In this document: positions 14,760 to 25,588 of the stretch, in pieces
How the letters are laid out: each line of letters opens with the position of its first letter
How positions within the stretch are numbered: position 1 is the stretch's first letter
Source: Ruminococcus difficilis
GTDB lineage: Bacteria; Bacillota_A; Clostridia; Oscillospirales; Acutalibacteraceae
Length of the DNA stretch: 49,007 nt
Assembly (NCBI RefSeq): GCF_016680995.1
Contig: NZ_JAEQMG010000118.1
Span: 1-49,007 of the forward strand
Reading direction: 5' to 3'
Made by a program: the position numbers and the translations under genes
The notes under the pieces: model-generated
What the model saw: only the letters and a program-made list of their open reading frames with translations
Databases searched by the model: none
What the model was told of the DNA's origin: nothing

Positions 14760-14807
14760 GGGAATCTCTAATAATTCAATGTGCGGTAAGGAATTGTTAA
14801 GGTTCCC
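14760..14807. mobile_element. MITE remnant, internally deleted
   Basis: A 48-bp piece with inverted ends GGGAATCTCTAATAATTC and GGGAACCTTAACAATTCC (minus strand), flanked by ATAT on both sides as a 4-bp target duplication. Its first 23 bases match one end of the 161-bp element at 33410-33570 and its other end matches the opposite end. It sits between the MFS promoter and gene. Confidence 0.75.
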
Positions 14808-14820
14808 ATATACTGATTTC

Positions 14821-14849
14821 ATTATAATTCACAAATTATCCCGTGTCAA
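14821..14849 (-). promoter_or_regulatory. promoter of the MFS / small membrane protein operon
   Basis: TTGACA (14844-14849) and TATAAT (14821-14826) with 17 bp between them: full consensus. The MITE remnant starts 13 bases downstream of the -10, so it lies in the 5' leader. Confidence 0.8.
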
Positions 14850-14855
14850 GACGAC

Positions 14856-14888
14856 AAAAAAACGCGGCTGTCCATAGGGCAGCCGCGC
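14856..14888 (-). terminator. permease gene terminator
   Basis: Minus-strand stem GCGGCTG / CAGCCGC with a 9-base loop, followed by a T-run of seven. Confidence 0.85.
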
Positions 14889-14896
14889 CTGTTCTG

Positions 14897-16345
14897 TTAT
14901 TTTCCGTTGGTAATGAATTTGTAGTCCTTCCCGGGGAAGATCGCGTTCAGGACAATACCCGCGATGGACGCTACCGCAAGCGGTGAGAGCGTGATGTTCG
15001 CGCTGCCGATCGCGAAGCTGACGGTATTCGCGCCGAGACCGAGAGCGCAGACCAGAATGACCGCCGCGACGATCAGGTTGCGGCTCTTGGTGAAGTCCAC
15101 CTTGTTCTCGACGACGTTTCTCACGCCGATAGCGGAGATCATGCCATAGAGCACGAAGGAGATACCGCCGATGATGCAGCTCGGAATGGAGCCGATGATC
15201 GCCGCGACAATCGGGAAGAACGAGATGCCGCAGGCGAAAATCGCCGCGATACGGATAACGCGCGGGTCATAGACCTTTGTGAGCGCGAGAACGCCCGTGT
15301 TCTCACCGTAGGTGGTGTTCGCGGGACCGCCGAAGATCGACGCGAGAGTGGTCGCCAGACCGTCGCCGATCAGGGTGCGGTGCAGACCGGGATCCTGTAT
15401 GTAGTTCTTGCCGACGGTGGAGCCGATCGCGCTGATGTCGCCGATGTGCTCCATCATAGTCGCGAGAGAAATCGGCACGATCGCGATGATCGCGGAAGCG
15501 ATGACAGAGCCGTTCGACCAGTCGATGCCGCCGATCGCGGTCTTGTCCCAGTAAATCGGGAAGCCGATCAAACCCTCTGCGCCGAAGATCTGACCGCTGC
15601 CGATGTTGGAAACGATCGTCTGCACCTTGCTGAAATCAAAGATGGGCAGATACTGCGTCACGTTGCCCGAATCGTCCAGCACCGTACCGCCCGAAAAGAG
15701 CCACGGCATGTCGGAAATCAGCGAGGGATTGCCCTGCGCGATGAAATAGAGAACCAGACCGATCGCGTAGGAAATCAGCAGTCCCATGATGATCGGGACG
15801 ATCTTCATCATTCCCTTGCCCCAGATGTTGAACACGATGATCACCGCGAGCGCGATGATTGCGAGCAGCCAGTTGGTGGTGCAGTTGCTCACCGCGGAGG
15901 GAGCGAGTCCCAGACCGATCGCGATGATGATCGGACCCGTCACAACAGGCGGAAAGAACTTCATGACCTTCTGCACGCCGATCGCGCGGATGATGCCCGC
16001 GAGAATGAAGTACACCAGACCTGCGCAGGCAACGCCGAGGCAGGCGTAAGGCAGCATCGAATTGGGGTCGGCTCCCTCGGGTGCGAGCGCCTTGACCGCG
16101 GCATAACCGCCGAGGAACGCGAAGGACGAGCCGAGGAAGGCGGGAACCTTGAATTTCGTGATAAAGTGGAACAGGAGCGTTCCCAGACCAGCCATCAGCA
16201 GCGTGGTGGAAACGTCAAGACCTGTGATAATCGGAACTAAAATCGTGGCGCCGAACATCGCGAACAGGTGCTGGATGCCGAGAATCATCATTTTCGGCTT
16301 GCCGAGCGTCCGCGCGTCGTAGATACCGTCGTTTTTCTTACCCAT
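14897..16345 (-). CDS. uracil/xanthine-family permease (NCS2)
   Basis: A 482-residue membrane transporter with the NCS2 fold, about 14 membrane segments. It opens with LGIQHLFAMFGATILVPIITGLD, the NCS2 start signature, and holds the substrate and proton site in TMMEHIGDISAIGSTVG and then GDGLATTLASIFGGPANTTYGENTGV, which is UraA-like (the Glu in MEHIGD is the substrate-contacting residue). Proton-coupled uracil uptake is the best guess; xanthine is less likely given the GENTGV context. ATG 16343-16345 is chosen since AAGGAG lies 12 bases upstream; the earlier ATG touches that site. It lies downstream of tuf behind a tuf terminator, so it may be partly read-through. No purine or PRPP riboswitch is visible. 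Confidence 0.88.
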   Translation of the reverse strand: MGKKNDGIYDARTLGKPKMMILGIQHLFAMFGATILVPIITGLDVSTTLLMAGLGTLLFHFITKFKVPAFLGSSFAFLGGYAAVKALAPEGADPNSMLPYACLGVACAGLVYFILAGIIRAIGVQKVMKFFPPVVTGPIIIAIGLGLAPSAVSNCTTNWLLAIIALAVIIVFNIWGKGMMKIVPIIMGLLISYAIGLVLYFIAQGNPSLISDMPWLFSGGTVLDDSGNVTQYLPIFDFSKVQTIVSNIGSGQIFGAEGLIGFPIYWDKTAIGGIDWSNGSVIASAIIAIVPISLATMMEHIGDISAIGSTVGKNYIQDPGLHRTLIGDGLATTLASIFGGPANTTYGENTGVLALTKVYDPRVIRIAAIFACGISFFPIVAAIIGSIPSCIIGGISFVLYGMISAIGVRNVVENKVDFTKSRNLIVAAVILVCALGLGANTVSFAIGSANITLSPLAVASIAGIVLNAIFPGKDYKFITNGK

Positions 16346-16380
16346 TTTTCTACCCATCTCCTTATAGTCTTAAATCTCGG

Positions 16381-16414
16381 AAAAACAGGCAGTCCTGCTG
16401 AGCAAGACTGCCTG
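16381..16414 (-). terminator. tuf terminator
   Basis: Minus-strand CAGGCAGTC / GACTGCCTG stem with an 11-base loop, then TTTTT. Confidence 0.85.
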
Positions 16415-16433
16415 AAAATGTGAGAATTTGAAA

Positions 16434-17636
16434 TTACTCGTTGATAGCGATTACAGCGCCGGAGCCTACGGTTCTGCCGCCCTCACGGATAGCGAAGCGG
16501 AGACCTACCTCGATAGCGATAGGAGTGATCAGCTCAACGTCCATCTCTACGTTATCGCCGGGCATGCACATCTCTGTGCCCTCGGGAAGAGAAATGGTGC
16601 CTGTAACGTCAGTGGTTCTGAAATAGAACTGGGGACGATAGTTGTTGAAGAAAGGAGTATGACGGCCGCCCTCGTCCTTGGTCAGAACGTAAACCTGGCC
16701 GCGGAACTTGGTGTGGGGGTGAATGGTGCCGGGCTTCGCAAGAACCTGACCTCTCTGGATCTCGGTTCTCTGAACGCCACGGAGCAGAACGCCTACGTTG
16801 TCGCCGGCCTCAGCATAGTCCAGAGTCTTTCTGAACATCTCAAGACCTGTAACAACAACAGTTCTCTTCTCCTCGGTAAGACCAACGATCTCAACGGACT
16901 CGGAAGTCTTGATCTGGCCTCTCTCAACTCTACCGGTAGCAACCGTACCACGGCCTGTGATGGTGAATACGTCCTCAACAGGCATCAGGAAGGGCAGGTC
17001 AGCCTTACGGTCGGGAGTGGGGATGAACTCGTCAACAGCAGCCATCAGCTCGTGGATGCAAGCATACTCGGGAGCGTTGGGATCCTTGGAGTCGCTGGTG
17101 AGAGCAAGATAAGCGGAACCCTTGATGATGGGTGTGTCGTCGCCGGGGAACTCGTACTCGTCGAGGAGCTCACGGATCTCCATCTCTACGAGCTCAAGAA
17201 GCTCCTCATCGTCAACCTGGTCGGTCTTGTTCATGAATACAACGATGTAGGGTACGCCTACCTGACGGGAAAGCAGGATGTGCTCTCTGGTCTGGGGCAT
17301 AGGACCATCAGCAGCAGATACAACGAGGATAGCGCCGTCCATCTGAGCAGCACCGGTGATCATGTTCTTAACGTAGTCGGCGTGGCCGGGGCAGTCAACG
17401 TGAGCATAGTGACGGTTAGCGGTCTCGTACTCAACGTGAGCGGTGTTGATTGTAATACCGCGCTCTCTCTCCTCGGGAGCCTTATCGATGTTAGCGTAAT
17501 CAACGAAAGCAGCGTCGCCCTCAAGAGCGAGAACCTTTGTGATAGCAGCGGTCAGTGTGGTCTTGCCGTGGTCAACGTGGCCGATAGTACCAATGTTAAC
17601 GTGCGGCTTATTTCTTTCGAACTTTTCTCTTGCCAT
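16434..17636 (-). CDS. tuf: elongation factor Tu
   Basis: A 400-residue GTPase that brings aminoacyl-tRNA to the ribosome. The G motifs are in order: [14 protein letters not shown] near residue 18, the effector loop with [26 protein letters not shown], and the base-specific NKTD (NKCD in many relatives). Domains II and III follow with [12 protein letters not shown] and a C-terminal [10 protein letters not shown]. Length is normal for Clostridia. A perfect GGAGGAAA precedes the ATG. It is the last gene of the str cluster but has its own promoter (17690-17718) in the 126-bp gap after fusA. Codon use is strongly biased, as expected for a highly expressed gene. Confidence 0.98.
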   Translation of the reverse strand: MAREKFERNKPHVNIGTIGHVDHGKTTLTAAITKVLALEGDAAFVDYANIDKAPEERERGITINTAHVEYETANRHYAHVDCPGHADYVKNMITGAAQMDGAILVVSAADGPMPQTREHILLSRQVGVPYIVVFMNKTDQVDDEELLELVEMEIRELLDEYEFPGDDTPIIKGSAYLALTSDSKDPNAPEYACIHELMAAVDEFIPTPDRKADLPFLMPVEDVFTITGRGTVATGRVERGQIKTSESVEIVGLTEEKRTVVVTGLEMFRKTLDYAEAGDNVGVLLRGVQRTEIQRGQVLAKPGTIHPHTKFRGQVYVLTKDEGGRHTPFFNNYRPQFYFRTTDVTGTISLPEGTEMCMPGDNVEMDVELITPIAIEVGLRFAIREGGRTVGSGAVIAINE

Positions 17637-17689
17637 TGGAAATTTCCTCCTTAGTGTCTGTAAATCCTGTTTACAGCATATTTTAAATT

Positions 17690-17718
17690 ATTGTACCAAT
17701 TTTTCGGGAAAAAATCAA
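17690..17718 (-). promoter_or_regulatory. internal promoter for tuf
   Basis: TTGATT (17713-17718) and TACAAT (17690-17695), 17 bp apart, in the fusA-tuf gap, giving extra tuf transcription. Confidence 0.65.
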
Positions 17719-17762
17719 TAGTTTTTTGATTTTTTCTGAAAAACAGCACGCAAAGGATCAAA

Positions 17763-19862
17763 TCAGTCCTTCTTGTTGCGGTCGCTCATGATCTTTTCGG
17801 CGATGTTCTTGGGAACCTCGGCATAGGTGTCGGGCTCCATGACGTACTGACCGCGGCCCTGTGTCTTGGAACGCATGTCGGTCGCGTAGCCGAACATCTC
17901 GGAAAGGGGAACGTGAGCGGTAACTCTCTGCACGCCGTTGTCAGCCTCCATGGACTGGATCATACCGCGGCGGGAGTTGAGGTCGCCGATAACGTCGCCG
18001 AGGTACTCCTCGGGGGTGATAACGGAAACCTTCATGATGGGCTCGAGAAGGACGGGATCCGCCTTCTTCATCGCGCTCTTGAACGCCATGGAGCCCGCGA
18101 TCTTAAACGCCATTTCAGAGGAGTCAACCTCGTGGTAGGAGCCGTCATACAGCTCTACCTTGACGTCTACTACATTGTAGCCTGCGACAACGCCGCTGAG
18201 CATCGCGCCCTGGATACCCTGATCGACAGCGGGGATGTATTCCTTGGGAATCGCACCGCCGACGACGGAGTTGACGAACTCGTAGCCGTGGTCCTTGTTC
18301 GGGAACACGTTGATCTTAACGTGACCGTACTGACCCTTACCGCCTGACTGACGGGCATACTTCTCGTCAACGGAAGCCTCCTTGCGGATGGTCTCCTTAT
18401 AAGCAACCTGGGGAGCGCCGATGTTCGCCTCTACCTTGAACTCACGGAGAAGTCTGTCAACGATGATCTCAAGGTGAAGCTCGCCCATACCGGCGATGAT
18501 GGTCTGACCTGTTTCCTCGTCGGTGTACGCCTTGAAGGTAGGATCCTCCTCGGCGAGCTTTGCGAGGGCGATACCCATCTTCTCCTGACCGGCTTTGGTC
18601 TTGGGCTCGATGGCTACGCGGATAACAGGCTCGGGGAATTCCATGGACTCCAGAATGATGGGATGCTTCTCGTCGCAGAGTGTGTCACCGGTGGTGGTGT
18701 TCTTCAGACCGACGGCAGCCGCGATATCACCGCTGTAGCAGCAGTCGATATCCTTTCTGTCGTTGGCGTGCATCTGCAGGATACGTCCCAGACGCTCTCT
18801 GTTGCCCTTTACGGAATTGAATACGGTGGTACCCGCGTCTACCTTACCGGAATATACACGGAAGAAGCAGAGCTTACCGACGAAGGGATCGGTCGCGATC
18901 TTGAACGCGAGCGCCGCGAAGGGCTCCTCGTCAGATGCAGGTCTGTCCTCTTCCTCGTCGGTCTCGGGGTTCACACCCTTGATAGCGGGGATGTCTGTCG
19001 GAGCGGGCATGTAATCGATAACGGCGTCGAGCATCATCTGAACGCCCTTGTTGCGGTAAGAAGAACCGCAGGTCACGGGAACCATGGTGTTCTCGATGGT
19101 CGCCTTTCTGATCACAGCCTTGATCTCGTCAATGGTGATCTCTTCGCCGCCGAAGTATTTTTCCATCAGTTCCTCGTCGAGTTCCGCAACGGATTCGATG
19201 AGCTTCTCATGGTACTCGTCAGCGAGCTCCTGCATATTCTCAGGGATATCCTCCTCTGAGTAGTCGGTGCCGTCCTCATTGTGATAGATTTCCGCCTTCA
19301 TTGTCACGAGGTCAATGATGCCTGTGAAATCGCTCTCAGCGCCGATGGGCAGCTGAATGGGAACAGCGTTGCATTTTAATCTGTCTTTCATCATCTGAAC
19401 AACATGGTAGAAGTCAGCACCCATGATGTCCATTTTGTTAACGTAAACCATTCTCGGTACGCCGTAGTTATCAGCCTGACGCCATACGGTCTCGGACTGA
19501 GGCTCAACGCCGCCCTTGGCGCAGAGAACCGTTACAGAACCGTCGAGAACTCTCAGAGAACGCTCTACCTCAACGGTAAAGTCAACGTGTCCGGGGGTGT
19601 CGATAATGTTGATTCTGTGCTTTTTATACTGGTGCTTGCTGCCTTCCCAGAAAGCAGTGGTCGCAGCAGAAGTAATCGTGATACCACGCTCTTTTTCCTG
19701 AGCCATCCAGTCCATGGTGGAGGCGCCGTCGTGGGTTTCGCCGATTTTGTGGTTTACGCCGGTGTAGTACAGGATACGCTCGGTTGTCGTGGTTTTACCG
19801 GCATCGATGTGCGCCATGATACCGATGTTTCTTGTCTGTTCAAGTGAAACCTGTCTGGGCAT
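17763..19862 (-). CDS. fusA: elongation factor G
   Basis: A 699-residue translocase GTPase. G motifs are [19 protein letters not shown] near residue 17, DTPGHVDF near 85 and NKMD near 140; the insert G' region and domains II to V follow, ending with the C-terminal [20 protein letters not shown] of domain V. It moves tRNA and mRNA after peptide transfer and helps ribosome recycling. The length and the domain order are those of the bacterial housekeeping EF-G. It lies 36 bp after rpsG in the classic rpsL-rpsG-fusA-tuf order. A ribosome site AGGAGG lies before the ATG. Confidence 0.98.
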   Translation of the reverse strand: MPRQVSLEQTRNIGIMAHIDAGKTTTTERILYYTGVNHKIGETHDGASTMDWMAQEKERGITITSAATTAFWEGSKHQYKKHRINIIDTPGHVDFTVEVERSLRVLDGSVTVLCAKGGVEPQSETVWRQADNYGVPRMVYVNKMDIMGADFYHVVQMMKDRLKCNAVPIQLPIGAESDFTGIIDLVTMKAEIYHNEDGTDYSEEDIPENMQELADEYHEKLIESVAELDEELMEKYFGGEEITIDEIKAVIRKATIENTMVPVTCGSSYRNKGVQMMLDAVIDYMPAPTDIPAIKGVNPETDEEEDRPASDEEPFAALAFKIATDPFVGKLCFFRVYSGKVDAGTTVFNSVKGNRERLGRILQMHANDRKDIDCCYSGDIAAAVGLKNTTTGDTLCDEKHPIILESMEFPEPVIRVAIEPKTKAGQEKMGIALAKLAEEDPTFKAYTDEETGQTIIAGMGELHLEIIVDRLLREFKVEANIGAPQVAYKETIRKEASVDEKYARQSGGKGQYGHVKINVFPNKDHGYEFVNSVVGGAIPKEYIPAVDQGIQGAMLSGVVAGYNVVDVKVELYDGSYHEVDSSEMAFKIAGSMAFKSAMKKADPVLLEPIMKVSVITPEEYLGDVIGDLNSRRGMIQSMEADNGVQRVTAHVPLSEMFGYATDMRSKTQGRGQYVMEPDTYAEVPKNIAEKIMSDRNKKD

Positions 19863-19898
19863 AAAATCCTCCTATAATTAATTACTCCGTCAATCAGA

Positions 19899-20369
19899 TT
19901 ACCATCTGTAGTGAGCGAAAGCCTTGTTGGCTTCTGCCATCTTGTGAGTATCTTCGCGCTTCTTGAACGCGCCGCCGGCGCCGTTGGTGGCGTCGAGGAT
20001 CTCACCGGCAAGTCTTTCCTTCATGGTCTTCTCACTTCTGGCTCTTGAGTAGGTCGAGATCCAACGCAGACCGAGTGTCTGACGTCTTTCGGCTCTGACC
20101 TCCATCGGAACCTGGTAAGTCGCACCGCCGACACGGCGGGCCTTTACCTCGAGAACAGGCATAACGTTTTCCATTGCCTGCTCAAAAACCTCAAGCGGGT
20201 TGTTGCCTGTCTTATCAGCAATAATATCGAATGCACCGTAAACAATCTTCTGGGCAACGCCCTTCTTGCCGTCGTACATGATATTGTTGATCAGACGGGT
20301 TACTAATTTTGAATTATAAAGCGGATCGGGTAATACGTCACGCTTAGCAATAGAACCTCTTCTTGGCAC
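19899..20369 (-). CDS. rpsG: 30S ribosomal protein S7
   Basis: A 156-residue 30S assembly protein that binds the 16S 3' domain and the E-site tRNA. I start at GTG 20367-20369, giving the normal S7 opening M(V)[21 protein letters not shown] lies 7 bases upstream. The frame is open 24 codons further, but those have no ribosome site. Conserved stretches are [16 protein letters not shown], the [15 protein letters not shown] loop, and [20 protein letters not shown] with the C-terminal FAHYRW. The length matches clostridial S7. It lies 149 bp after rpsL; that gap holds no clear promoter and could carry the autoregulatory S7 site, which I cannot show. Confidence 0.97.
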   Translation of the reverse strand: MPRRGSIAKRDVLPDPLYNSKLVTRLINNIMYDGKKGVAQKIVYGAFDIIADKTGNNPLEVFEQAMENVMPVLEVKARRVGGATYQVPMEVRAERRQTLGLRWISTYSRARSEKTMKERLAGEILDATNGAGGAFKKREDTHKMAEANKAFAHYRW

Positions 20370-20518
20370 TTTGCTTCCCTCCTTCACAATAATTGAGATA
20401 TCATCGGTACTCGAAAGCGACAAACTCCCGTATGCCAACAAGACGCTCCGTATATATGAAGCATCTGCCGCATAGCAGAACTTAAATCAATTTAAGTCAA
20501 GAGAGTTTTGTCAATTCC

Positions 20519-20935
20519 TTATTTCTTCTTAGGACGCTTTGCACCGTACTTGGAACGGCTCTGCATACGACCATTGACACCCTGTGCGTCGAGTGTACCT
20601 CTTACAATATGGTAACGCACACCGGGGAGATCCTTTACACGTCCGCCACGGATCAGAACAACGCTGTGCTCCTGAAGGTTGTGACCGACGCCGGGGATGT
20701 AGGAACTGACTTCAATACCGTTAGAAAGTCTTACTCTGGCGATTTTTCTCAGCGCGGAGTTAGGCTTTTTCGGGGTGGCTGTCTTGACAGCGGTGCAAAC
20801 GCCTCTCTTCTGAGGGGAATTCTGGTTGATGGCAACTCTCTTCTTGGAGTTCCAGCCCTTCAGAAGCGCAGGAGCCTTTGCCTTCTTCTCAGTAACCTCT
20901 CTGCCCTTACGTACCAACTGGTTAAATGTAGGCAT
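20519..20935 (-). CDS. rpsL: 30S ribosomal protein S12
   Basis: A 138-residue decoding-centre protein. I start at ATG 20933-20935 ([20 protein letters not shown]) since GGAGG lies 6 bases upstream; the frame is open further but without a start signal. The key loops are [19 protein letters not shown], with the Lys targeted by streptomycin resistance unchanged from the wild-type, and [25 protein letters not shown]. The sequence between residues 20 and 40 is a little longer than in enteric bacteria, as usual in Clostridia. It leads the str operon from a consensus promoter at 21034-21063. The K-to-R streptomycin change is not present as far as I can read. Confidence 0.97.
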   Translation of the reverse strand: MPTFNQLVRKGREVTEKKAKAPALLKGWNSKKRVAINQNSPQKRGVCTAVKTATPKKPNSALRKIARVRLSNGIEVSSYIPGVGHNLQEHSVVLIRGGRVKDLPGVRYHIVRGTLDAQGVNGRMQSRSKYGAKRPKKK

Positions 20936-21033
20936 GTTTTTCCTCCTTTCAAAATGTATTGGAAATTGATAAAACCTCGTGAAGCCCTCACGCTCCCAAA
21001 TGGGCGCACCTAGAGAATGCTCCACGTTTACTC

Positions 21034-21063
21034 ATTATATACCTTTCTTGCGCGGTTTGTCAA
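21034..21063 (-). promoter_or_regulatory. str operon promoter
   Basis: TTGACA (21058-21063) and TATAAT (21034-21039), 18 bp apart, both perfect consensus hexamers, about 100 bases upstream of rpsL. Confidence 0.85.
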
Positions 21064-21147
21064 GTATTTAAATGACCGTGCGGCAATTTTTTTGTGCGGT
21101 TCCTGCCGCAATACAAACAATACCGGCAATTTGTATCAGGATAACCT

Positions 21148-21173
21148 AAAAAAGAGCGGACGTCTGTCCGCTC
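21148..21173 (-). terminator. terminator of the activase operon
   Basis: Minus-strand stem GAGCGGAC / GTCCGCTC, 4-base loop, then TTTTTT, just after the 436-residue gene. Confidence 0.85.
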
Positions 21174-21184
21174 CCGTTATTTTA

Positions 21185-22495
<1,311 letters not shown>

Positions 22496-22512
22496 GAATG
22501 ACTCCTGTGTGT

Positions 22513-25428
22513 TTATTTCTCGGACGCCTGCTCCTCAATGGCAGCCAAAAGGCTTCTGATGCGGATTTTGACCGCTCCGAGGTTGGTGATTTCGTCTATC
22601 TTGATCTGGGTGTAAATCTTGTTCTTCGCCTCGAGGATCTCGCGCACCTCGTCGGTGGTGATCGCGTCGACGCCGCAGCCGAACGATACGAGCTGCACCA
22701 GCTCCATATCCTTGCGTGTGGTGACGTATCTTGCCGCCGCGTACAGACGGGAATGGTACGTCCACTGATTCAGCACGTCGGTGTGGAAGCGGTCGACGCG
22801 TGAGGAAACGACGTCCTCGCTGATGATCGCCACGTCAAAGCCCGCGATGAGCTTGTCGATGCCGTGGTTGATCTCGGGATCGATGTGATAGGGTCTGCCC
22901 GCGAGGACAAAGATGCGCTTGCCCTCCTGCTCGGCTTTTTTGATGATCTCGTCGCCCTTCGCCTGCACCTTCGCGCGGTACATCGCCTGCTCGTCATAGG
23001 CGCGCTTGGCGGCGACTCTGACCTCGTTCAGCGTGAGGTCGGGGAAGTAAAAGCTCAGTCGCTCATACGCCTTCTTGGGGAAGTCCTTGGGACGGTGGAT
23101 GCCGAAGTACTCCTTGATGAAGTTGACCTTTTTGACGTCCTTCATGTTGTTGCGGATGACCTCGGGATAGTAGGCGACCACAGGACAGTTATAGTGGTTG
23201 TCGCCGAGGTGCTCGTCGAAGTTGTAGGACAGGCAGGGATAGAAAATCGTCTCCACTCCCTGATCGATCAGCGTCTGCACGTGACCGTGCATCAGCTTTG
23301 CCGGGAAACAGACCGTGTCGCTGGGGATCGTCTGCTGACCGCGCTGATAGAGCTTGCGGTTGGAATAGGGCGAATGCATCACCTCGAATTTCAGCTCGGT
23401 GAAGAAGCGGTACCAGAACGGGTACAGCTCGAACATATTCAGCCCCATCGGGATGCCCAGCTTGCCGCGCAGACCCTCGACGGGCTTGTAGCTGTTGATC
23501 AGGCTGAGCTTATATTCATACATATTCATGCCCGTTGCGGGCGCTTTTTTCGTGATCGGGCGTTCACAGCGGTTGCCCGCAATGAACTTTCTTCCGCCGC
23601 CGAAGGAGTTGATCGTGAGACGGCAGTTGTTGTTGCAGAGTCCGCAGTTCGTGACCTTGATTTCATGCACGAAGTTACGGAGATCCTCAGCGGTGGAGAG
23701 CTTGCTCCTGCCCTTGCCCGCTGACTTTTTCATAGCATAGAGCGCCGCGCCGTAGGCTCCCATCAGACCCGCGATATTCGGTCTGACGACCTCGACGCCC
23801 ATCTCCAGCTCAAAGGCGCGGAGCACCGCGTCGTTGAGGAAGGTGCCTCCCTGCACGACGATGCGCTTCCCCAGCTCGTCGGGGTCAGAGGCGCGGATAA
23901 CTTTATATAAGGCGTTCTTGACGACGCTGAGTGACAAACCTGCCGAGATATCCTCGATGGTCGCGCCGTCCTTCTGCGCCTGCTTGACGCTCGAGTTCAT
24001 AAACACCGTACAGCGTGAGCCGAGATCGACGGGTCGCTTGGCAAACAGTCCGAGCTTTGCGAAGTCCTTAATATTATAGCCGAGGGCGTTGGCGAAGGTC
24101 TGTAAAAAGCTGCCGCAGCCCGACGAACAGGCTTCATTCAGGAAGATGTTGTCGATCGCGCCGTTGTGGATTTTGAAGCACTTGATATCCTGTCCGCCGA
24201 TGTCGATGATGAACTCCACGTCGGGCATGAAATACTTCGCCGCCGTGAAGTGCGCGATCGTCTCGACGATGCCGTAGTCCACGTCGAAGGCGTTTTTGAT
24301 GATGTCCTCACCGTAGCCTGTGACTGCGGAGGACACGATATTGAGATCGGGATTGATCGAATAAATCTCCTCGAGGAACGCCTTGATGATTTCGACGGGG
24401 TTGCCCTTGGAGGGAAGATACTGCGAGAACAGCAGCTCGCCGTCGGAATTGAGCACCACGCCCTTGACCGTAGTGGAGCCGGCGTCCATGCCGATGTAGG
24501 CTTTGCCCTTGTAGCCCTTCAGCTCCTTTTGCTTCACGTCCGCCTTGGCGTGACGCGCCTGAAACGCCGCGTAGTCCTCTTTGGTTTCAAAAAGCGGCGG
24601 CTGGAACGCGAAGTTGCCCGAGCCGCGGTAGTTCTTGACGCGGTGGATCACGTCGTCAAAATCGATCGGCTTGTCGGCGCAGAGTGCCGCGCCGCAGGCG
24701 ACGTAATAGAGCGAATTTTCGGGACAGATGCCCGTCGTGCCGAGCGTGCGGTCAAAACAGCGGCGCAGCTCGCTCATAAAGGTGAGCGGTCCGCCGAGGT
24801 AGACAACCTGTCCCTCGATCTCTCTGCCCTGCGCCAATCCCGCGACGGTCTGACTGACGACCGCCTTGAAAATGCTCTCCGCGATGTCGCTCTTGCGCGC
24901 TCCCTGATTCAGGAGCGGCTGTATATCGGTTTTCGCGAACACGCCGCAGCGCGACGCGATCGTGTAGGTCTTTTCGTATTGCTTCGCGAGGTCGTCCAGC
25001 TCCTCGAGCGGGACGTTGAGCAGCGTCGCCATCTGGTCGATGAACGCGCCCGTACCGCCTGCGCAGGTGCCGTTCATGCGTACCTCGAGACCGTTCGTGA
25101 GAAACAGGATTTTCGCGTCCTCACCGCCAAGCTCGATGACAACGTCGGTGCCGGGAATAAAGGTGTTCGCCGCGACGCGCGTCGCGTACACCTCCTGCAC
25201 AAAGTCGATGCCGCAATCCTGCGCCACGCCCATGCCTGCGGAACCCGAAAGCGCGACAAACGCCTGCTCCGCTCCTTCGATTTCACGGCGCACACGGCTG
25301 AGCAGCTCTGCTATTTTTTCGGTTATCTGAGAATAGTGGCGCTCATATGTACTGTAAATCAGCTTGTTTTCGTCGTCGAGCACAACGCACTTGATCGTCG
25401 TTGAGCCTATGTCCAGTCCCAGTTTCAC
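22513..25428 (-). CDS. 2-hydroxyacyl-CoA dehydratase activase-like protein, double ASKHA plus DUF2229
   Basis: A 971-residue protein. Residues about 1-280 are one ASKHA ATPase (LGLDIGSTTIKCVVLDDENK, IELGGEDAKILF, NGTCAGGTGAFIDQM with a cluster Cys) and 310-585 a second (YIGMDAGSTTVKGVVL, IDIGGQDIKCFKI, NEACSSGCGSF). From about 600 comes NCGLCNNNCRL, a Cys-rich site, then a DUF2229-type C-terminal region with GRPYHIDPEINHGID and VSFGCGVDAITT. Activases use ATP to push an electron from a [4Fe-4S] cluster to a dehydratase. I start at GTG 25426-25428, six bases after GGAGGG. Its partner follows 17 bp later. No classical dehydratase alpha/beta pair, acyl-CoA transferase or ferredoxin gene lies nearby, so the target is unknown. 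Confidence 0.82.
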   Translation of the reverse strand: MKLGLDIGSTTIKCVVLDDENKLIYSTYERHYSQITEKIAELLSRVRREIEGAEQAFVALSGSAGMGVAQDCGIDFVQEVYATRVAANTFIPGTDVVIELGGEDAKILFLTNGLEVRMNGTCAGGTGAFIDQMATLLNVPLEELDDLAKQYEKTYTIASRCGVFAKTDIQPLLNQGARKSDIAESIFKAVVSQTVAGLAQGREIEGQVVYLGGPLTFMSELRRCFDRTLGTTGICPENSLYYVACGAALCADKPIDFDDVIHRVKNYRGSGNFAFQPPLFETKEDYAAFQARHAKADVKQKELKGYKGKAYIGMDAGSTTVKGVVLNSDGELLFSQYLPSKGNPVEIIKAFLEEIYSINPDLNIVSSAVTGYGEDIIKNAFDVDYGIVETIAHFTAAKYFMPDVEFIIDIGGQDIKCFKIHNGAIDNIFLNEACSSGCGSFLQTFANALGYNIKDFAKLGLFAKRPVDLGSRCTVFMNSSVKQAQKDGATIEDISAGLSLSVVKNALYKVIRASDPDELGKRIVVQGGTFLNDAVLRAFELEMGVEVVRPNIAGLMGAYGAALYAMKKSAGKGRSKLSTAEDLRNFVHEIKVTNCGLCNNNCRLTINSFGGGRKFIAGNRCERPITKKAPATGMNMYEYKLSLINSYKPVEGLRGKLGIPMGLNMFELYPFWYRFFTELKFEVMHSPYSNRKLYQRGQQTIPSDTVCFPAKLMHGHVQTLIDQGVETIFYPCLSYNFDEHLGDNHYNCPVVAYYPEVIRNNMKDVKKVNFIKEYFGIHRPKDFPKKAYERLSFYFPDLTLNEVRVAAKRAYDEQAMYRAKVQAKGDEIIKKAEQEGKRIFVLAGRPYHIDPEINHGIDKLIAGFDVAIISEDVVSSRVDRFHTDVLNQWTYHSRLYAAARYVTTRKDMELVQLVSFGCGVDAITTDEVREILEAKNKIYTQIKIDEITNLGAVKIRIRSLLAAIEEQASEK

Positions 25429-25483
25429 TCTGCACCCTCCGTCATTCTTATCGTCAAACAGCAATCCATATACCTAATTTATT

Positions 25484-25512
25484 ATTTTATCATGAGTTAC
25501 AAAAAAATGCAA
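25484..25512 (-). promoter_or_regulatory. promoter of the activase operon
   Basis: TTGCAT (25507-25512) and TAAAAT (25484-25489), 17 bp apart, about 56 bases before the GTG start. Confidence 0.7.
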
Positions 25513-25551
25513 CATGTAATTTTTATCTACTCTTTGTCTGTGCGGAAAGTA

Positions 25552-25584
25552 AAAATACAAAAGCCGACGCTTGCGCGCTGGCTT
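25552..25584 (-). terminator. alpha-amylase gene terminator
   Basis: Minus-strand AAGCCAGCGC / GCGTCGGCTT stem (two mismatches) followed by TTGTATTTTTA, just after the amylase stop. Confidence 0.6.
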
Positions 25585-25588
25585 AGTA

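Noticed and set aside
16428..17654. Plus-strand frame of 408 codons over tuf
   Set aside because: An antisense artefact of the strong codon bias of tuf; no recognisable domain.
17637..17762. Terminator between fusA and tuf
   Set aside because: AT-rich with T-runs but no stable stem; a promoter is the better reading.
24166..25404. Plus-strand frame of 412 codons over the activase gene
   Set aside because: Antisense shadow in GC-rich coding DNA; no start signal or domain.
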